DNA of 64,000 nucleotides, taken from JACPIA01 sp964655995. Its GTDB lineage: Bacteria; Patescibacteriota; Minisyncoccia; Phycocordibacterales; XYD1-FULL-46-19. Below, piece after piece: positions 6,534 to 14,838 of the stretch. The position numbers and the translations under genes are program-made. Numbering within the stretch: position 1 is the first letter of the stretch; every line of letters starts with the position of its first letter. The stretch covers positions 87,406 through 151,405 of the forward strand of contig CAZZPK010000001.1 of NCBI GenBank assembly GCA_964655995.1, read 5' to 3'. The notes below the pieces were generated by a model. That model worked only from the letters and a program-made list of their open reading frames with translations. It was not told the DNA's origin and did no database searches.

Positions 6534-8186
6534 ATGGCGGCCAAAAAACATAAATACATCTTCGTCATCGGAGGCGTCATGTCGGGTGTGGGCAAGGGGG
6601 TGACCACCTCCTCGATCGGCAAAATTTTAAAGGCGCGCGGCTTTAAGATTAATGCGATGAAAATTGATCCTTATTTAAACGTCGATGCCGGTACAATGAA
6701 CCCGATTGAGCACGGCGAAGTGTTTGTCCTTGACTCGGGGCTCGAATGCGATCAGGACATGGGCAATTACGAGCGCTTTTTGGACACCTCGATACCGCCC
6801 GAGAATTATATGACGAGCGGCATGGTCTACAAATACGTTATCGACAAAGAGCGAGCGCTCGAGTACGGCGGCAAATGCGTGGACCCGGTACCGTTTATTT
6901 GCGGGGAGATTTTGCGCCGGATCAAGCTCTCGACGGAAAAAACCGACTCCGATATTACCATTGTCGAGATCGGCGGGACGGCCGGCGAGTATCAAAATGC
7001 GCTCTTTATCGAGGCGGCGCGAATGCTTAAGCTTAAAAATCCCGACGATGTGTTATTTGTGCTGGTGAGCTATTTGCCGGTACCGGACAAGGTCGGCGAG
7101 ATGAAAACTAAGCCCACGCAGTATGCTGTGCGCACCTTAAACTCCTATGGCGTGCACCCGGACATTATCGTGGCGCGCAGCGACCGGCCGCTCGACAAGA
7201 AGCGCAAAGAAAAAATCGCTTTTTCAAGCAATGTGCCGGTGGAGAATATTATCTCGGCCCCGGACGTGGACTCGATTTACGACATCCCGTTAAATTTTGA
7301 AAAAGACGGGCTCTCGACTACTTTATTAAAATTATTAAAAACCAAACCCAAACAAACGGATTTGGCAGATTGGCGCCGCTTTGTTACTAAATTAAAGAGC
7401 GCCAAAGATGAGGTTAAAATCGCGATGGTGGGCAAGTATTTTAAAACCGGCGACTTTGTCCTCTCGGATGTTTACATTTCGGTCATCGAGTCGCTTAAGC
7501 ATGCGGCGGCCGCCAATGGCAAAAAACTTAAATTGGAGTGGCTCTCGGCGATGGATTACGAGGAGGATCCGAAAAAGCTAAAAGAGCTCTCCGGTTTTGA
7601 CGGGATTTTAGTGCCCGGTGGATTTGGTGAGCGGGGAGTGGAGGGCAAAATTAAAGCGATTGAGTATGCTCGGGTAAATAATATCCCTTATTTCGGTCTC
7701 TGTTACGGTATGCAATTGGCGGTGATCGAGTTTGCCCGGCACGTCGCCGGCTTAAAAGAAGCCCATACCACCGAGGTTAATCCTGATACCAAATATCCGG
7801 TAATCGCCGTGATGGAAAGCCAAAAGGAGAAAATCGCCGCTAAAAATTATGGCGGGAGTATGCGCTTGGGCGCTTACCCAGCGACGCTCAAACTGGGTAC
7901 TATTGCTCGTGCCGCTTACGGCAGCGACAAAATCAGCGAGCGCCATCGGCATCGTTATGAGGTTAATCCGGAATTTGTATCCCAATTAGAGGAGAAAGGT
8001 TTGGTTTTTTCCGGAATGTCGCCGGACCGCACTTTGATGGAGATTGCCGAGCTACCGAAAAAAGTCCATCCGTTTTTTGTGGGCGTCCAATTCCATCCCG
8101 AGTTTAAATCCTCGCCGCTTAAACCGCATCCGCTTTTTGTCGCCTTTGTCAAAGCCGCCGCCGAAAGAGCCAAAAAGAAAAAGTAA
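6534..8186 (+). CDS. pyrG: CTP synthase
   Basis: Makes CTP from UTP, ATP and glutamine. The N-terminal synthetase domain has KYIFVIGGVMSGVGKGVTTS (P-loop, residues 7-26) and MKIDPYLNVDAGTMNPIEHGEV. The C-terminal class I glutamine amidotransferase has GGFGERGVEGK, the nucleophile in FGLCYGMQLAVIEFAR (Cys ~residue 389) and the catalytic His/Glu in VGVQFHPEFKS. Length 550 is normal. It starts 5 bp after ftsX, probably the last gene of the prfB-ftsE-ftsX-pyrG operon. The next gene is convergent, with 1 bp between stops. Confidence 0.96.
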   Translation: MAAKKHKYIFVIGGVMSGVGKGVTTSSIGKILKARGFKINAMKIDPYLNVDAGTMNPIEHGEVFVLDSGLECDQDMGNYERFLDTSIPPENYMTSGMVYKYVIDKERALEYGGKCVDPVPFICGEILRRIKLSTEKTDSDITIVEIGGTAGEYQNALFIEAARMLKLKNPDDVLFVLVSYLPVPDKVGEMKTKPTQYAVRTLNSYGVHPDIIVARSDRPLDKKRKEKIAFSSNVPVENIISAPDVDSIYDIPLNFEKDGLSTTLLKLLKTKPKQTDLADWRRFVTKLKSAKDEVKIAMVGKYFKTGDFVLSDVYISVIESLKHAAAANGKKLKLEWLSAMDYEEDPKKLKELSGFDGILVPGGFGERGVEGKIKAIEYARVNNIPYFGLCYGMQLAVIEFARHVAGLKEAHTTEVNPDTKYPVIAVMESQKEKIAAKNYGGSMRLGAYPATLKLGTIARAAYGSDKISERHRHRYEVNPEFVSQLEEKGLVFSGMSPDRTLMEIAELPKKVHPFFVGVQFHPEFKSSPLKPHPLFVAFVKAAAERAKKKK

Positions 8187-8187
8187 C

Positions 8188-9393
8188 TTACTCCACAAAC
8201 GTTAAGGCAAAGCCTTTGGCGCCGGCGCGGCCGGTGCGGCCAATGCGGTGAACGTAATCCTCGTAGGTGGAGGGAAGGTCGTAATTGATGACGTGGCTTA
8301 CGCCGGTAATGTCCAAGCCGCGGGCGGCCACGTCGGTAGCCACTAAAATTTTAGCGTGGCTCTCTTTAAACAATTTAAGCGCTTTTTGGCGCTGGCCGTG
8401 ATTTTTATCGCCATGAATGGACTCGGCGGCAAAGCCCCGCTCTTTTAGGGCGCGGGTCAAGCGCTCCACGCCATACTTGGTTTGGCCAAACACAAGTACG
8501 CGCTCAAAACCCGGCTTAATGAGCAAGTCGTGTAAAATATCAAGTTTATTTTGCCCCGGCGGGATGCGGACAATGTCTTGATCCACCTGCTTAGAGGTCT
8601 CACCGGTTTTAACCGAGACGCGCACCGGCTCTTTGAGGAAGGCGCCGATCAAGCCCTCGATCTCGCGCGACATCGTGGCCGAGAAAAAGAGGGTATGGCG
8701 CACGGCCGGCATTAAGCCAACCAAAAAGCGGACATCGTTAATAAAGCCCATGTCGAGCATCCGGTCGGCCTCGTCTAGCACAATGCTTTGGTAAAAAGAT
8801 AAGTTAATCACCTTGCGCTCGATTAGATCTTTGATCCGGCCCGGGGTCCCAATCAAAAAGTTGTGCCGCCGCGAGAGGGCATTGATTTGCCGGCCCATCG
8901 GCGCCCCGCCCACCACGCAGACGCCAAAAATATTTAAGCCCGGGGTAAAGCCTTTAAGCTCATCCTCAATTTGGATGGCGAGCTCCCTGGTAGGCACGAC
9001 CACTAAAACGCGCTGACGCGGATCGAGAATCACTTTATTGATTAAGGGGATCAGGAAGGCGGCGGTTTTACCGGTGCCGGTATTGGCAATACCGACCACA
9101 TCTAAACCACGCAAAACGTGGGGGATGATTTTATCTTGAATCGGGGTGGGGAGGTCGTAACCTTTGTCTAAAATATTTTTCTTTAAGCGGTTATCGATAT
9201 TAAAATCGGTAAATTTATGCTCGGGCACAAAATGCTCCACCTGCTCGGTGATTACCGCCTTATTAATAAAGCGGGAGACGTCGATGTGCTGGCCAAACCG
9301 GCGTTTGTTGCCCCTACGAGCTCCACCACGCTTAAAACCGCCACGATGTGGCGGTCGAGAGCGGTGTTTATTAAACGATTGTTTGCGATACAT
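8188..9393 (-). CDS. DEAD-box RNA helicase
   Basis: A 401-residue ATP-dependent RNA helicase (RhlE/CshA type). The order of motifs is: a basic Arg/Gly-rich N-terminal tail (residues 1-35), Q motif PTPIQDKIIPH, motif I ANTGTGKTAAF, Ia PTRELA, Ib TPGRI, II DEAD (VLDEADRMLDMG), III SAT, V ATDVAARGLD and VI HRIGRTGRAG. The sequence stops soon after motif VI, so there is no C-terminal RNA-binding extension. RG-rich sequence placed at the N-terminus instead of the C-terminus is slightly unusual. TATAAT lies ~15 nt upstream of the ATG, with a weak AAAGG. Confidence 0.9.
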   Translation of the reverse strand: MYRKQSFNKHRSRPPHRGGFKRGGARRGNKRRFGQHIDVSRFINKAVITEQVEHFVPEHKFTDFNIDNRLKKNILDKGYDLPTPIQDKIIPHVLRGLDVVGIANTGTGKTAAFLIPLINKVILDPRQRVLVVVPTRELAIQIEDELKGFTPGLNIFGVCVVGGAPMGRQINALSRRHNFLIGTPGRIKDLIERKVINLSFYQSIVLDEADRMLDMGFINDVRFLVGLMPAVRHTLFFSATMSREIEGLIGAFLKEPVRVSVKTGETSKQVDQDIVRIPPGQNKLDILHDLLIKPGFERVLVFGQTKYGVERLTRALKERGFAAESIHGDKNHGQRQKALKLFKESHAKILVATDVAARGLDITGVSHVINYDLPSTYEDYVHRIGRTGRAGAKGFALTFVE

Positions 9394-9439
9394 ATATAAC
9401 CTTTCTATTATATATTATCTAAATAAGTAAGTCAAGTTT

Positions 9440-11224
9440 TTAATTGTTTTCTTTGCGCTTGTTTTTAGCGCGCTCCGCTTCGGTGAGGAATTGTTTGCGC
9501 AGGCGGGTGGAGGTGGGGGTAATTTCCAAATACTCATCATCAGCCATAATTTCCAAACCGCGCTCAATGGTAATTGGTAGCGGCGGAGTTAAAAAGATAT
9601 TTTCGTCCGAGCCGCTCGCGCGCATGTTGGTAAGTTGTTTGCCTTTGGTCGGATTAACCGTCATCTCCTCGCCTTTGGCGGTATTGCCCACCACCATGCC
9701 CTCATACACTTCCGTATTGGCGCCAATGTAGAGCGTACCGCGAGTTTGCAAATTGGCGAGCGAGAAGGCGAGCGCTTTGCCGGCGGCCATCGAGGTCATT
9801 GAGCCAACTTGCCGCTTCTCGATCTCGCCGGCGTAAGGCTTAAAACCAATTACCCGGCTGGCTAAAATCCCCTCGCCTTTAGTGTCGACGACGAATTGGC
9901 CGCGATAGCCCAAAAGGCCGCGCGTTGGCCCCTCAAAGGTGAGGCGGACGCGGTTGCCATCCGGTTTTAAATTAGTCATATGGACGGCCCGTTTAGACAA
10001 TTTTTCAATCACCACGCCTTGCATCTCGCTTGGCACCTCAATCGTCACCTCCTCAAACGGCTCGCTTTTTACGCCATCAATATCTTTAATAATCACCCGC
10101 GGTTGCGACACTTGGAGCTCATAGCCCTCGCGGCGCATATTCTCCAGTAAAATGGCAATATGGAGCTCGCCGCGGCCAAAGACGCGCATCTCATCATCGC
10201 CAAAATCGACCCGTAAGCCAACATTAACCTCCAACTCTTTTTCCAAGCGCTCTTTAATCTGACGGCCGGTTACATATTTGCCCTCGCGGCCGGCAAAAGG
10301 CGAGTTATTCACTAAAAAGTTTAAGGCGATAGTGGGCTCGTCGACGCGGATTACCGGCAGGGCCTCGGTCTCTTTACTACTGCAAATGGTGTCGCCAATG
10401 TAAATAGTGGGCAGGCCGGCAATCAGGACAATGTCACCCGCCTGGGCCTCATTAGTCTCGACGCGCTTAATCCCATCAAAGGTAAAAAGTTTGGTAACGC
10501 GGCCGCTCTCCACCGCGCCGCCCGCCTTTTTAATAAATACCGGGCTGCCGGTTTTAAGCACGCCGTCATAGACGCGGGCAACGGCCAGGCGGCCCAAAAA
10601 GTTGTCATAGCCTAAATTAAACGGTTGGGCCTTAAGGGGCGCGTCGGCATTGCTGGGGGCGGGCGGCACCTCCTCCAAAATCACATCCAAGAGCGGATCT
10701 AAATTAACGCGCGGGTCGGCAAGCTCGCGCATGGCCACGCCGTCCTTGCCGATAGCGTAAACGGTTTTAAAAGCCAGTTGCTCCTCACTGGCACCCAGCT
10801 CAAAAAATAATTCCAAAATCTCATCATGAGTGCGAGCGGGGTCGGCGGCGGGCTTATCGATTTTATTTAAAACCACAATTGGTTTGTGGCCGATCTCCAG
10901 CGACTTTTTAAGCACAAAGCGGGTTTGGGGCATCGGGCCCTCTTGGGCGTCAACCACTAACAATACCGAGTCGATGGAGCGGAGGACGCGCTCAACCTCG
11001 GAGCCAAAGTCAGCATGCCCCGGCGTGTCTACAATATTGATCTTGGTGTTTTTATATTTGGTGGCGGCATTTTTGGCATAAATGGTGATACCCCGCTCCT
11101 GCTCCAAGGTATTGGAGTCCATGCTGCCCTCCACCACGGCTCCAGTCTGGCGGAGTATTGCGTCCGTCAAAGTGGTTTTGCCGTGGTCGACATGGGCGAT
11201 AATGGCGATATTTCTTATTTGCAT
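9440..11224 (-). CDS. typA: Translational GTPase TypA/BipA
   Basis: A ribosome-associated GTPase. G1 is AHVDHGKTTL, G2 lies around RGITIYAKN, G3 is DTPGHADFG, G4 is NKIDKP, and domains II and III follow, with the BipA-specific C-terminal region TNMRASGSDENIFLTPP. I place the start at 11224 (MQIRNIAIIAHVDHGKT), the canonical TypA N-terminus. An in-frame ATG 16 codons upstream would add a hydrophobic stretch not found in the family. That gives 594 residues, close to normal. Confidence 0.93.
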   Translation of the reverse strand: MQIRNIAIIAHVDHGKTTLTDAILRQTGAVVEGSMDSNTLEQERGITIYAKNAATKYKNTKINIVDTPGHADFGSEVERVLRSIDSVLLVVDAQEGPMPQTRFVLKKSLEIGHKPIVVLNKIDKPAADPARTHDEILELFFELGASEEQLAFKTVYAIGKDGVAMRELADPRVNLDPLLDVILEEVPPAPSNADAPLKAQPFNLGYDNFLGRLAVARVYDGVLKTGSPVFIKKAGGAVESGRVTKLFTFDGIKRVETNEAQAGDIVLIAGLPTIYIGDTICSSKETEALPVIRVDEPTIALNFLVNNSPFAGREGKYVTGRQIKERLEKELEVNVGLRVDFGDDEMRVFGRGELHIAILLENMRREGYELQVSQPRVIIKDIDGVKSEPFEEVTIEVPSEMQGVVIEKLSKRAVHMTNLKPDGNRVRLTFEGPTRGLLGYRGQFVVDTKGEGILASRVIGFKPYAGEIEKRQVGSMTSMAAGKALAFSLANLQTRGTLYIGANTEVYEGMVVGNTAKGEEMTVNPTKGKQLTNMRASGSDENIFLTPPLPITIERGLEIMADDEYLEITPTSTRLRKQFLTEAERAKNKRKENN

Positions 11225-11316
11225 AAAATACAGTAGAAAGATCACTATATCCAAAATCAGCCTTATTAACAAGTGAGGGACAAAATCCGTTTTATGATAA
11301 AATAGTAGAGTAGCAA

Positions 11317-11811
11317 ATGATTAAACCGCTGACGATCATTACGATACCGAGCTTTGTCCGCTTGCGACGAGAGATTGAGCAGGAGACTAATCAACTGGCG
11401 GTCGGCCGCGGCGAGCGGCGCGAGACCTTTTGGCATGTCTTGGCGCGCCGCCTGATTACCCGCAAGCGGGCGGCCGTCTTTTTATATTTTGCCGACAATA
11501 TGCCGGTGGGCTATATCTCGGTGATATTGGCCAAATTTTCCAAATTCCGGGGCAATGCCTATATTGCCGTCGTCTCAGTTAAAAAAGATTATAGGGGGCA
11601 AGGCATCGGCACCAAGCTTTTGGCGCAAGCGGAAGCGCTGGCCCGCGAGCGCCGGATTAGGCGGCTCGAGCTTGAGGTTTTTGCCAAAAACAGCCAGGCG
11701 ATCAATTTATACAAGCGCCTAGGCTATGAGGTAGAGGGTCGCCGCCGCCAGGCGGTGGAAAACGAAGATGGCCTGGACGACGTGATCTTTATGGCCAAAT
11801 TTTTACAATAA
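11317..11811 (+). CDS. GNAT-family N-acetyltransferase, RimI-like
   Basis: A 164-residue GNAT acetyltransferase. The acetyl-CoA loop is VVSVKKDYRGQGIGTKLLAQ (~residues 85-104, the Q/RxxGxG/A pattern), followed by ARERRIRRLELEVFAKNSQA and AINLYKRLGYEVEGRR, typical of RimI and related Nα- or small-molecule acetyltransferases. The substrate cannot be determined. A hairpin that could terminate the transcript follows at 11820-11855. Confidence 0.85.
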   Translation: MIKPLTIITIPSFVRLRREIEQETNQLAVGRGERRETFWHVLARRLITRKRAAVFLYFADNMPVGYISVILAKFSKFRGNAYIAVVSVKKDYRGQGIGTKLLAQAEALARERRIRRLELEVFAKNSQAINLYKRLGYEVEGRRRQAVENEDGLDDVIFMAKFLQ

Positions 11812-11819
11812 TAAAAAGC

Positions 11820-11855
11820 GCCGCCGGTCTCAAAGCGGGATAAGAGACCAGCGGC
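11820..11855 (+). terminator. Strong hairpin after the GNAT gene, possible terminator
   Basis: GCCGC-C-GGTCTC pairs with GAGACC-A-GCGGC around a 12-nt loop and is followed by TGTTT. The U-run is weak. The rest of 11812-11994 contains a small CCATC/GATGG hairpin and the tRNA-Gln promoter, with no convincing gene. Confidence 0.55.
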
Positions 11856-11952
11856 TGTTTGGGGAACGATCCGTACTATCCATCACGGGGATGGCAGGAT
11901 ACAGGAGGAATCGGTGAAAGATCTAAGGTACAGTATAAACGATTTTAAATTG

Positions 11953-11982
11953 TTGTCAAATCAGAGCCTAATTTGTTACAGT
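11953..11982 (+). promoter_or_regulatory. Promoter of tRNA-Gln
   Basis: TTGTCA (11953-11958), an 18-bp spacer, and TACAGT (11977-11982); initiation would fall ~11989, just before the tRNA 5' end at 11995. Confidence 0.6.
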
Positions 11983-11994
11983 GTGGTCACTACT

Positions 11995-12065
11995 TGCCGG
12001 TTCGTCTAATGGTAGGACACATCCCTCTGGAGGATGGTATTGGGGTTCGAGTCCCTGACCGGCAG
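11995..12065 (+). tRNA. tRNA-Gln(CTG)
   Basis: Acceptor TGCCGGT/ACCGGCA gives the weak U1:A72 pair typical of Gln. The anticodon arm is CATCC-CTCTGGA-GGATG (anticodon CTG), with a TTCGAGT T loop and G73. CCA is not encoded. Its last 20 bases, TTCGAGTCCCTGACCGGCAG, are repeated twice downstream at the end of each 141-bp tandem unit. Confidence 0.92.
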
Positions 12066-12347
12066 CTCGGAGCAAAGCGGAGAGTTGTCCGGTAGCAGGT
12101 AAACAGTTTTACCTGCGTCAGGGATCTCGAAAAGGTTCTTCAGATATTTTGCAAAAATATCGAAAACCTGTACTGAAGCTGTAAGCTTCGAGTCCCTGAC
12201 CGGCAGCTCGGAGCAAAGCGGAGAGTTGTCCGGTAGCAGGTAAACAGTTTTACCTGCGTCAGGGATCTCGAAAAGGTTCTTCAGATATTTTGCAAAAATA
12301 TCGAAAACCTGTACCGAAGCTGTAAGCTTCGAGTCCCTGACCGGCAG
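12066..12347 (+). repeat. Two 141-bp tandem units, each ending in the tRNA-Gln 3' end
   Basis: Unit 1 is 12066-12206 and unit 2 is 12207-12347, differing by one base (CTGAAGC versus CCGAAGC). Each unit ends with the exact 20-bp 3' end of tRNA-Gln (12187-12206, 12328-12347). Each also carries an imperfect inverted copy of it (CTGCGTCAGGGATCTCGAA) that can pair with the terminal copy, plus hairpins GCAGGTAAA/TTTACCTGC, GATATTTT/AAAATATC and GAAGC/GCTTC. No ORF is present. The structure suggests an att-like duplication at a tRNA 3' end or a small structured repeat using tRNA-Gln as anchor. Confidence 0.85.
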
Positions 12348-12389
12348 CCAACATTGTCGAGCAAAAATAGTCTGCTATAATTCCCGTAT

Positions 12390-12776
12390 ATGACTAAAAA
12401 AATCATTTGGCTGGTGGTAGTGGTTGCGGTCGTGGTGGCCGGATTTTGGGCTTATCGGCAATGGGGCGGCGGAGAGAGTATCGTCTTAACGCCCGGCCAG
12501 ACAGTAGAGTTGGTCGGTACGGCGGTGGTGATTAATAGCGATCAAATCGCTCTCGACGGCCCGTACCTTATCTCGCTTAAGGCGGCCAGCGGCGAGGAGA
12601 TTACTGTGGCGGTGCCCTCAATGGGACTGCCGCTGTGCGCCGCTTACCAGGCGGGCAATATCCCCGGCGTCAACTTAATCAAGATTGGCGACCAGGTTAA
12701 AGTTAAAGGTCAGGTGGCCGAGGATCAGTCGGTGGTCCCTTGTGAGTCGGCTGACCACTATCTCCGCAATGAGTAA
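12390..12776 (+). CDS. Membrane-anchored small exported protein of unknown function
   Basis: A 128-residue protein. Residues 1-22 form an N-terminal transmembrane or signal anchor (KKIIWLVVVVAVVVAGFWAY). The rest is a compact, β-rich domain with alternating Val/Ile and a pattern reminiscent of an OB fold (VELVGTAVVI...IGDQVKVKGQVAED), with two Cys at ~90 and ~119. I recognise no family. TATAAT ends 8 nt before the ATG, implying a leaderless mRNA. It overlaps the next gene by 8 nt, so the two are translated together, and that gene is also anchored and exported. Confidence 0.7.
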   Translation: MTKKIIWLVVVVAVVVAGFWAYRQWGGGESIVLTPGQTVELVGTAVVINSDQIALDGPYLISLKAASGEEITVAVPSMGLPLCAAYQAGNIPGVNLIKIGDQVKVKGQVAEDQSVVPCESADHYLRNE

Positions 12777-13344
12777 TAAACTGGCCGGTTTAATTATCTT
12801 AATCGTCATCGCCTTGAGTGCGGGCTATTGGTTTTGGGGCTCGGGCGACCTCACAGCTCCGAGCGTCTATCAGACTTTTAGCGATGCCAATTTAGGCTTG
12901 GAGTTTAAATATCCGGCCGGCTACGTACTCCAAGTGGGCGCCGGTGCCGACGGCAACTCCGAGTTTGTACAGTCGCTTGTTTTGTTGACGGCAGAGGACG
13001 CCGCCGCACCGCGGCCGATAGGTGGCGAGGGTCCGGCCACTATCACTATCCAAATATTTAAAAATACGCTTAAACAGTGGCCGGCAGTTTGGGCCGAGAC
13101 TCATCCGCAGTTTAGCAATATTAATCTAAAACAAGGCGAGGTTAAAGAAGTGGTAGTGGGCGGGGCTAAAGCGGTACGTTATTTAGCTGATGGGCTGTAC
13201 GCCTCGGATAATGTGGTCGTCGCCCACGGCGAAAAAATTTACGTTTTTAGCGGGATGTTTATTAGCGAGGACTCGGATCTCCGCCGCGACTTTGAGCCGC
13301 TCCTTAACTCTGTCACCTTTATCCGCCAGCCCAGTCAGGAGTAA
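12769..13344 (+). CDS. Membrane-anchored exported protein, PsbP-like fold suggested
   Basis: About 191 residues from ATG 12769 (MSNKLAGLIILIVIALSAGY), chosen because it begins with a transmembrane anchor and overlaps the upstream stop by 8 nt. An earlier in-frame ATG at 12685 would lie inside the upstream gene. After the anchor comes a β-rich domain opening YQTFSDANLGLEFKYPAGY and closing LLNSVTFI, the layout seen in many bacterial lipoproteins with a PsbP-like fold. No catalytic motif is visible. It probably works with its upstream neighbour at the cell surface, but that is inference. Confidence 0.65.
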   Translation: MSNKLAGLIILIVIALSAGYWFWGSGDLTAPSVYQTFSDANLGLEFKYPAGYVLQVGAGADGNSEFVQSLVLLTAEDAAAPRPIGGEGPATITIQIFKNTLKQWPAVWAETHPQFSNINLKQGEVKEVVVGGAKAVRYLADGLYASDNVVVAHGEKIYVFSGMFISEDSDLRRDFEPLLNSVTFIRQPSQE

Positions 13345-13346
13345 AA

Positions 13347-14075
13347 TTAGATTAACTCGGCGTAGACAGAGATGTTGCGGCGTTTGGCGGGACGGCCGCG
13401 GACGAGATGGCGATGCGATTTGGCAATTTTACGTATAGTAAAATGCGGCGCCAGCCAGTCGACAAGCTCCTGCTCGCTAAAGACGTGCTCGGCGACGCCG
13501 ATGCGCGGATGGATATAGGAGCCAGGCTCGCCGGCCGGATGCTCGCGGAGTAAGCGCTTGGCGTGCTCGTCCTCGTCCAGCAAAAAAGTTTTAATAAAAA
13601 GCCAGCCGCCCGGCTTGAGCACTCGGACAATCTCGGCCAACAGGCGCTCGCGCTCGGAGTGGTTTAAAAAATGCGAAGTCATCATATCAAGCACCACAGT
13701 CTGCGAGGCGCGAGGCAGAGGCAGGGGTTGGGCGATGGAGCGCGCCTCGTAGACGAGGTCGAGGCCGACGCTTTTCTTTTTGGCTTGGGCGAGCGCCTCG
13801 CTTGAGATATCGTAGCCCAGTCCCTTGAGGCCGAACTCGCGCGCCAAATAAATCAAATTGCGCCCGTTGCCGGCGCCCAGGTCGAGTACGGTAGCGTGGC
13901 GGTTTAAGACGCTCCCTCCCGTCTCGCGGACAAGCCAGCGGGTAAATTTAAGCAAATCCTCGCTCGGCTCGTCGGAGAGGGCCAGGTTTTTGGCATCGCG
14001 GTACTCGCGATCCCACCAGTGGGCGGCTCCCTTTTGGCCCTCGCGTTTATAATGGCGGAAGTTGGGCTTCATCAC
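13347..14075 (-). CDS. Class I SAM-dependent methyltransferase
   Basis: A 242-residue Rossmann-fold methyltransferase. Motif I is VLDLGAGNGRNLIYLAREFG (~residues 64-83), followed by GYDISSEALAQA (acidic residue for ribose), VLDMMTSHFLNHSERERL and VLKPGGWLFIKTFLLDEDE. Length and the C-terminal region (GVAEHVFSEQELVDWLAPHF) resemble TehB/UbiE-type small-molecule methyltransferases. The substrate is unknown. It is convergent with the preceding exported-protein pair (2 bp between ends). Confidence 0.85.
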   Translation of the reverse strand: MMKPNFRHYKREGQKGAAHWWDREYRDAKNLALSDEPSEDLLKFTRWLVRETGGSVLNRHATVLDLGAGNGRNLIYLAREFGLKGLGYDISSEALAQAKKKSVGLDLVYEARSIAQPLPLPRASQTVVLDMMTSHFLNHSERERLLAEIVRVLKPGGWLFIKTFLLDEDEHAKRLLREHPAGEPGSYIHPRIGVAEHVFSEQELVDWLAPHFTIRKIAKSHRHLVRGRPAKRRNISVYAELI

Positions 14076-14095
14076 CCTAGCTTAGACCATTTGCC

Positions 14096-14124
14096 TTTAC
14101 ATTACAACGTTTTTGGTTTATACT
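14096..14124 (+). promoter_or_regulatory. Promoter of the adenylate-kinase-like gene
   Basis: TTTACA (14096-14101), a 17-bp spacer, and TATACT (14119-14124). It predicts a ~50-nt leader ending in the strong ribosome binding site GGGAGGTGAG just before ATG 14182, unlike the leaderless neighbours. Confidence 0.7.
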
Positions 14125-14181
14125 TTTCCGTTGGAAGGGTCGCAGGGGCGGCCCAATAGCTTTGGTCTTTGGGAGGTGAGT

Positions 14182-14826
14182 ATGAGTTTAAAAGTTTTGG
14201 CGGTAGTATCGCCACCGCTTGGTGGTAAAGACAAGCACTCCACGTCTTTGGCGGAGCAATACGACTACCGTATTGTTAACGCCGGCCAGGCTCTACGCCG
14301 TCAAGTGGAGACGGGTGGTAAATTTGCAGAGAAAATCTGCAAATATCAAAGCCGGGGGGAGTTGGTACCCGCGGAGGTCGTATTGAAGGTAGTTGAGGCA
14401 GAGGTGGCACAAATTTTACGCCAGAATCCCGATGCCAATATTATCTTTAACGGGTTTCCGAGATCGGTACCACAAGCACAAGATTTTCTGCGCACCTTGG
14501 ATCGAATCGGCATAACCAAGCCTTATCGGCAACAAGGTAGAGCCATCTTGCTCCATCTTGATACACCGATCAAGGTTTGTTTGGGTCGACTGCGCGCCAA
14601 ACCGGTCGATCGGGGAGAGCGGTGTGATGATCAGGAGGCCGTTTTTTGGTCTCGGGTCGAAGTGTTCAAGTGCGAGACTCTACCGATGATTAACTTTATT
14701 CGGAATCATCGGGAGATGGGTCTTGTTAAGGTCTCCCTACCTGGCGAGCAGCCACCTGAGACGGTGTTTGCCAATATTGTCCAAGTTCTCGCATTGCCGC
14801 CAGTCTTGGCGGAGAGATCAGCCTAA
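14182..14826 (+). CDS. Adenylate-kinase-like protein with divergent P-loop
   Basis: About 214 residues from ATG 14182, chosen because GGGAGGTGAG lies 2 nt upstream; an earlier in-frame ATG (14113) lies before the ribosome binding site. The nucleoside-monophosphate-kinase fold is shown by RRQVETGGKFAEKI, RGELVPAEVVLKVVE, the AMP-binding FNGFPRSVPQAQDF and the lid-like GERCDDQEAVFWSRVEVF. The P-loop is degenerate: SPPLGGKDKHS in place of GxPGxGKGT, losing the first Gly. It may bind nucleotide atypically or be regulatory. A canonical adk is not in this window. Confidence 0.75.
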   Translation: MSLKVLAVVSPPLGGKDKHSTSLAEQYDYRIVNAGQALRRQVETGGKFAEKICKYQSRGELVPAEVVLKVVEAEVAQILRQNPDANIIFNGFPRSVPQAQDFLRTLDRIGITKPYRQQGRAILLHLDTPIKVCLGRLRAKPVDRGERCDDQEAVFWSRVEVFKCETLPMINFIRNHREMGLVKVSLPGEQPPETVFANIVQVLALPPVLAERSA

Positions 14827-14838
14827 TTCTCTACTTCT

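Noticed and set aside
11914..12009. 31-codon GTG ORF with an AGGAGG-like site before tRNA-Gln
   Set aside because: It runs through the tRNA promoter into the tRNA body and ends there; the peptide has no notable feature.
12685..12768. N-terminal extension of the second exported protein
   Set aside because: The extra residues lie inside the upstream gene in another frame and would precede the clear membrane anchor.
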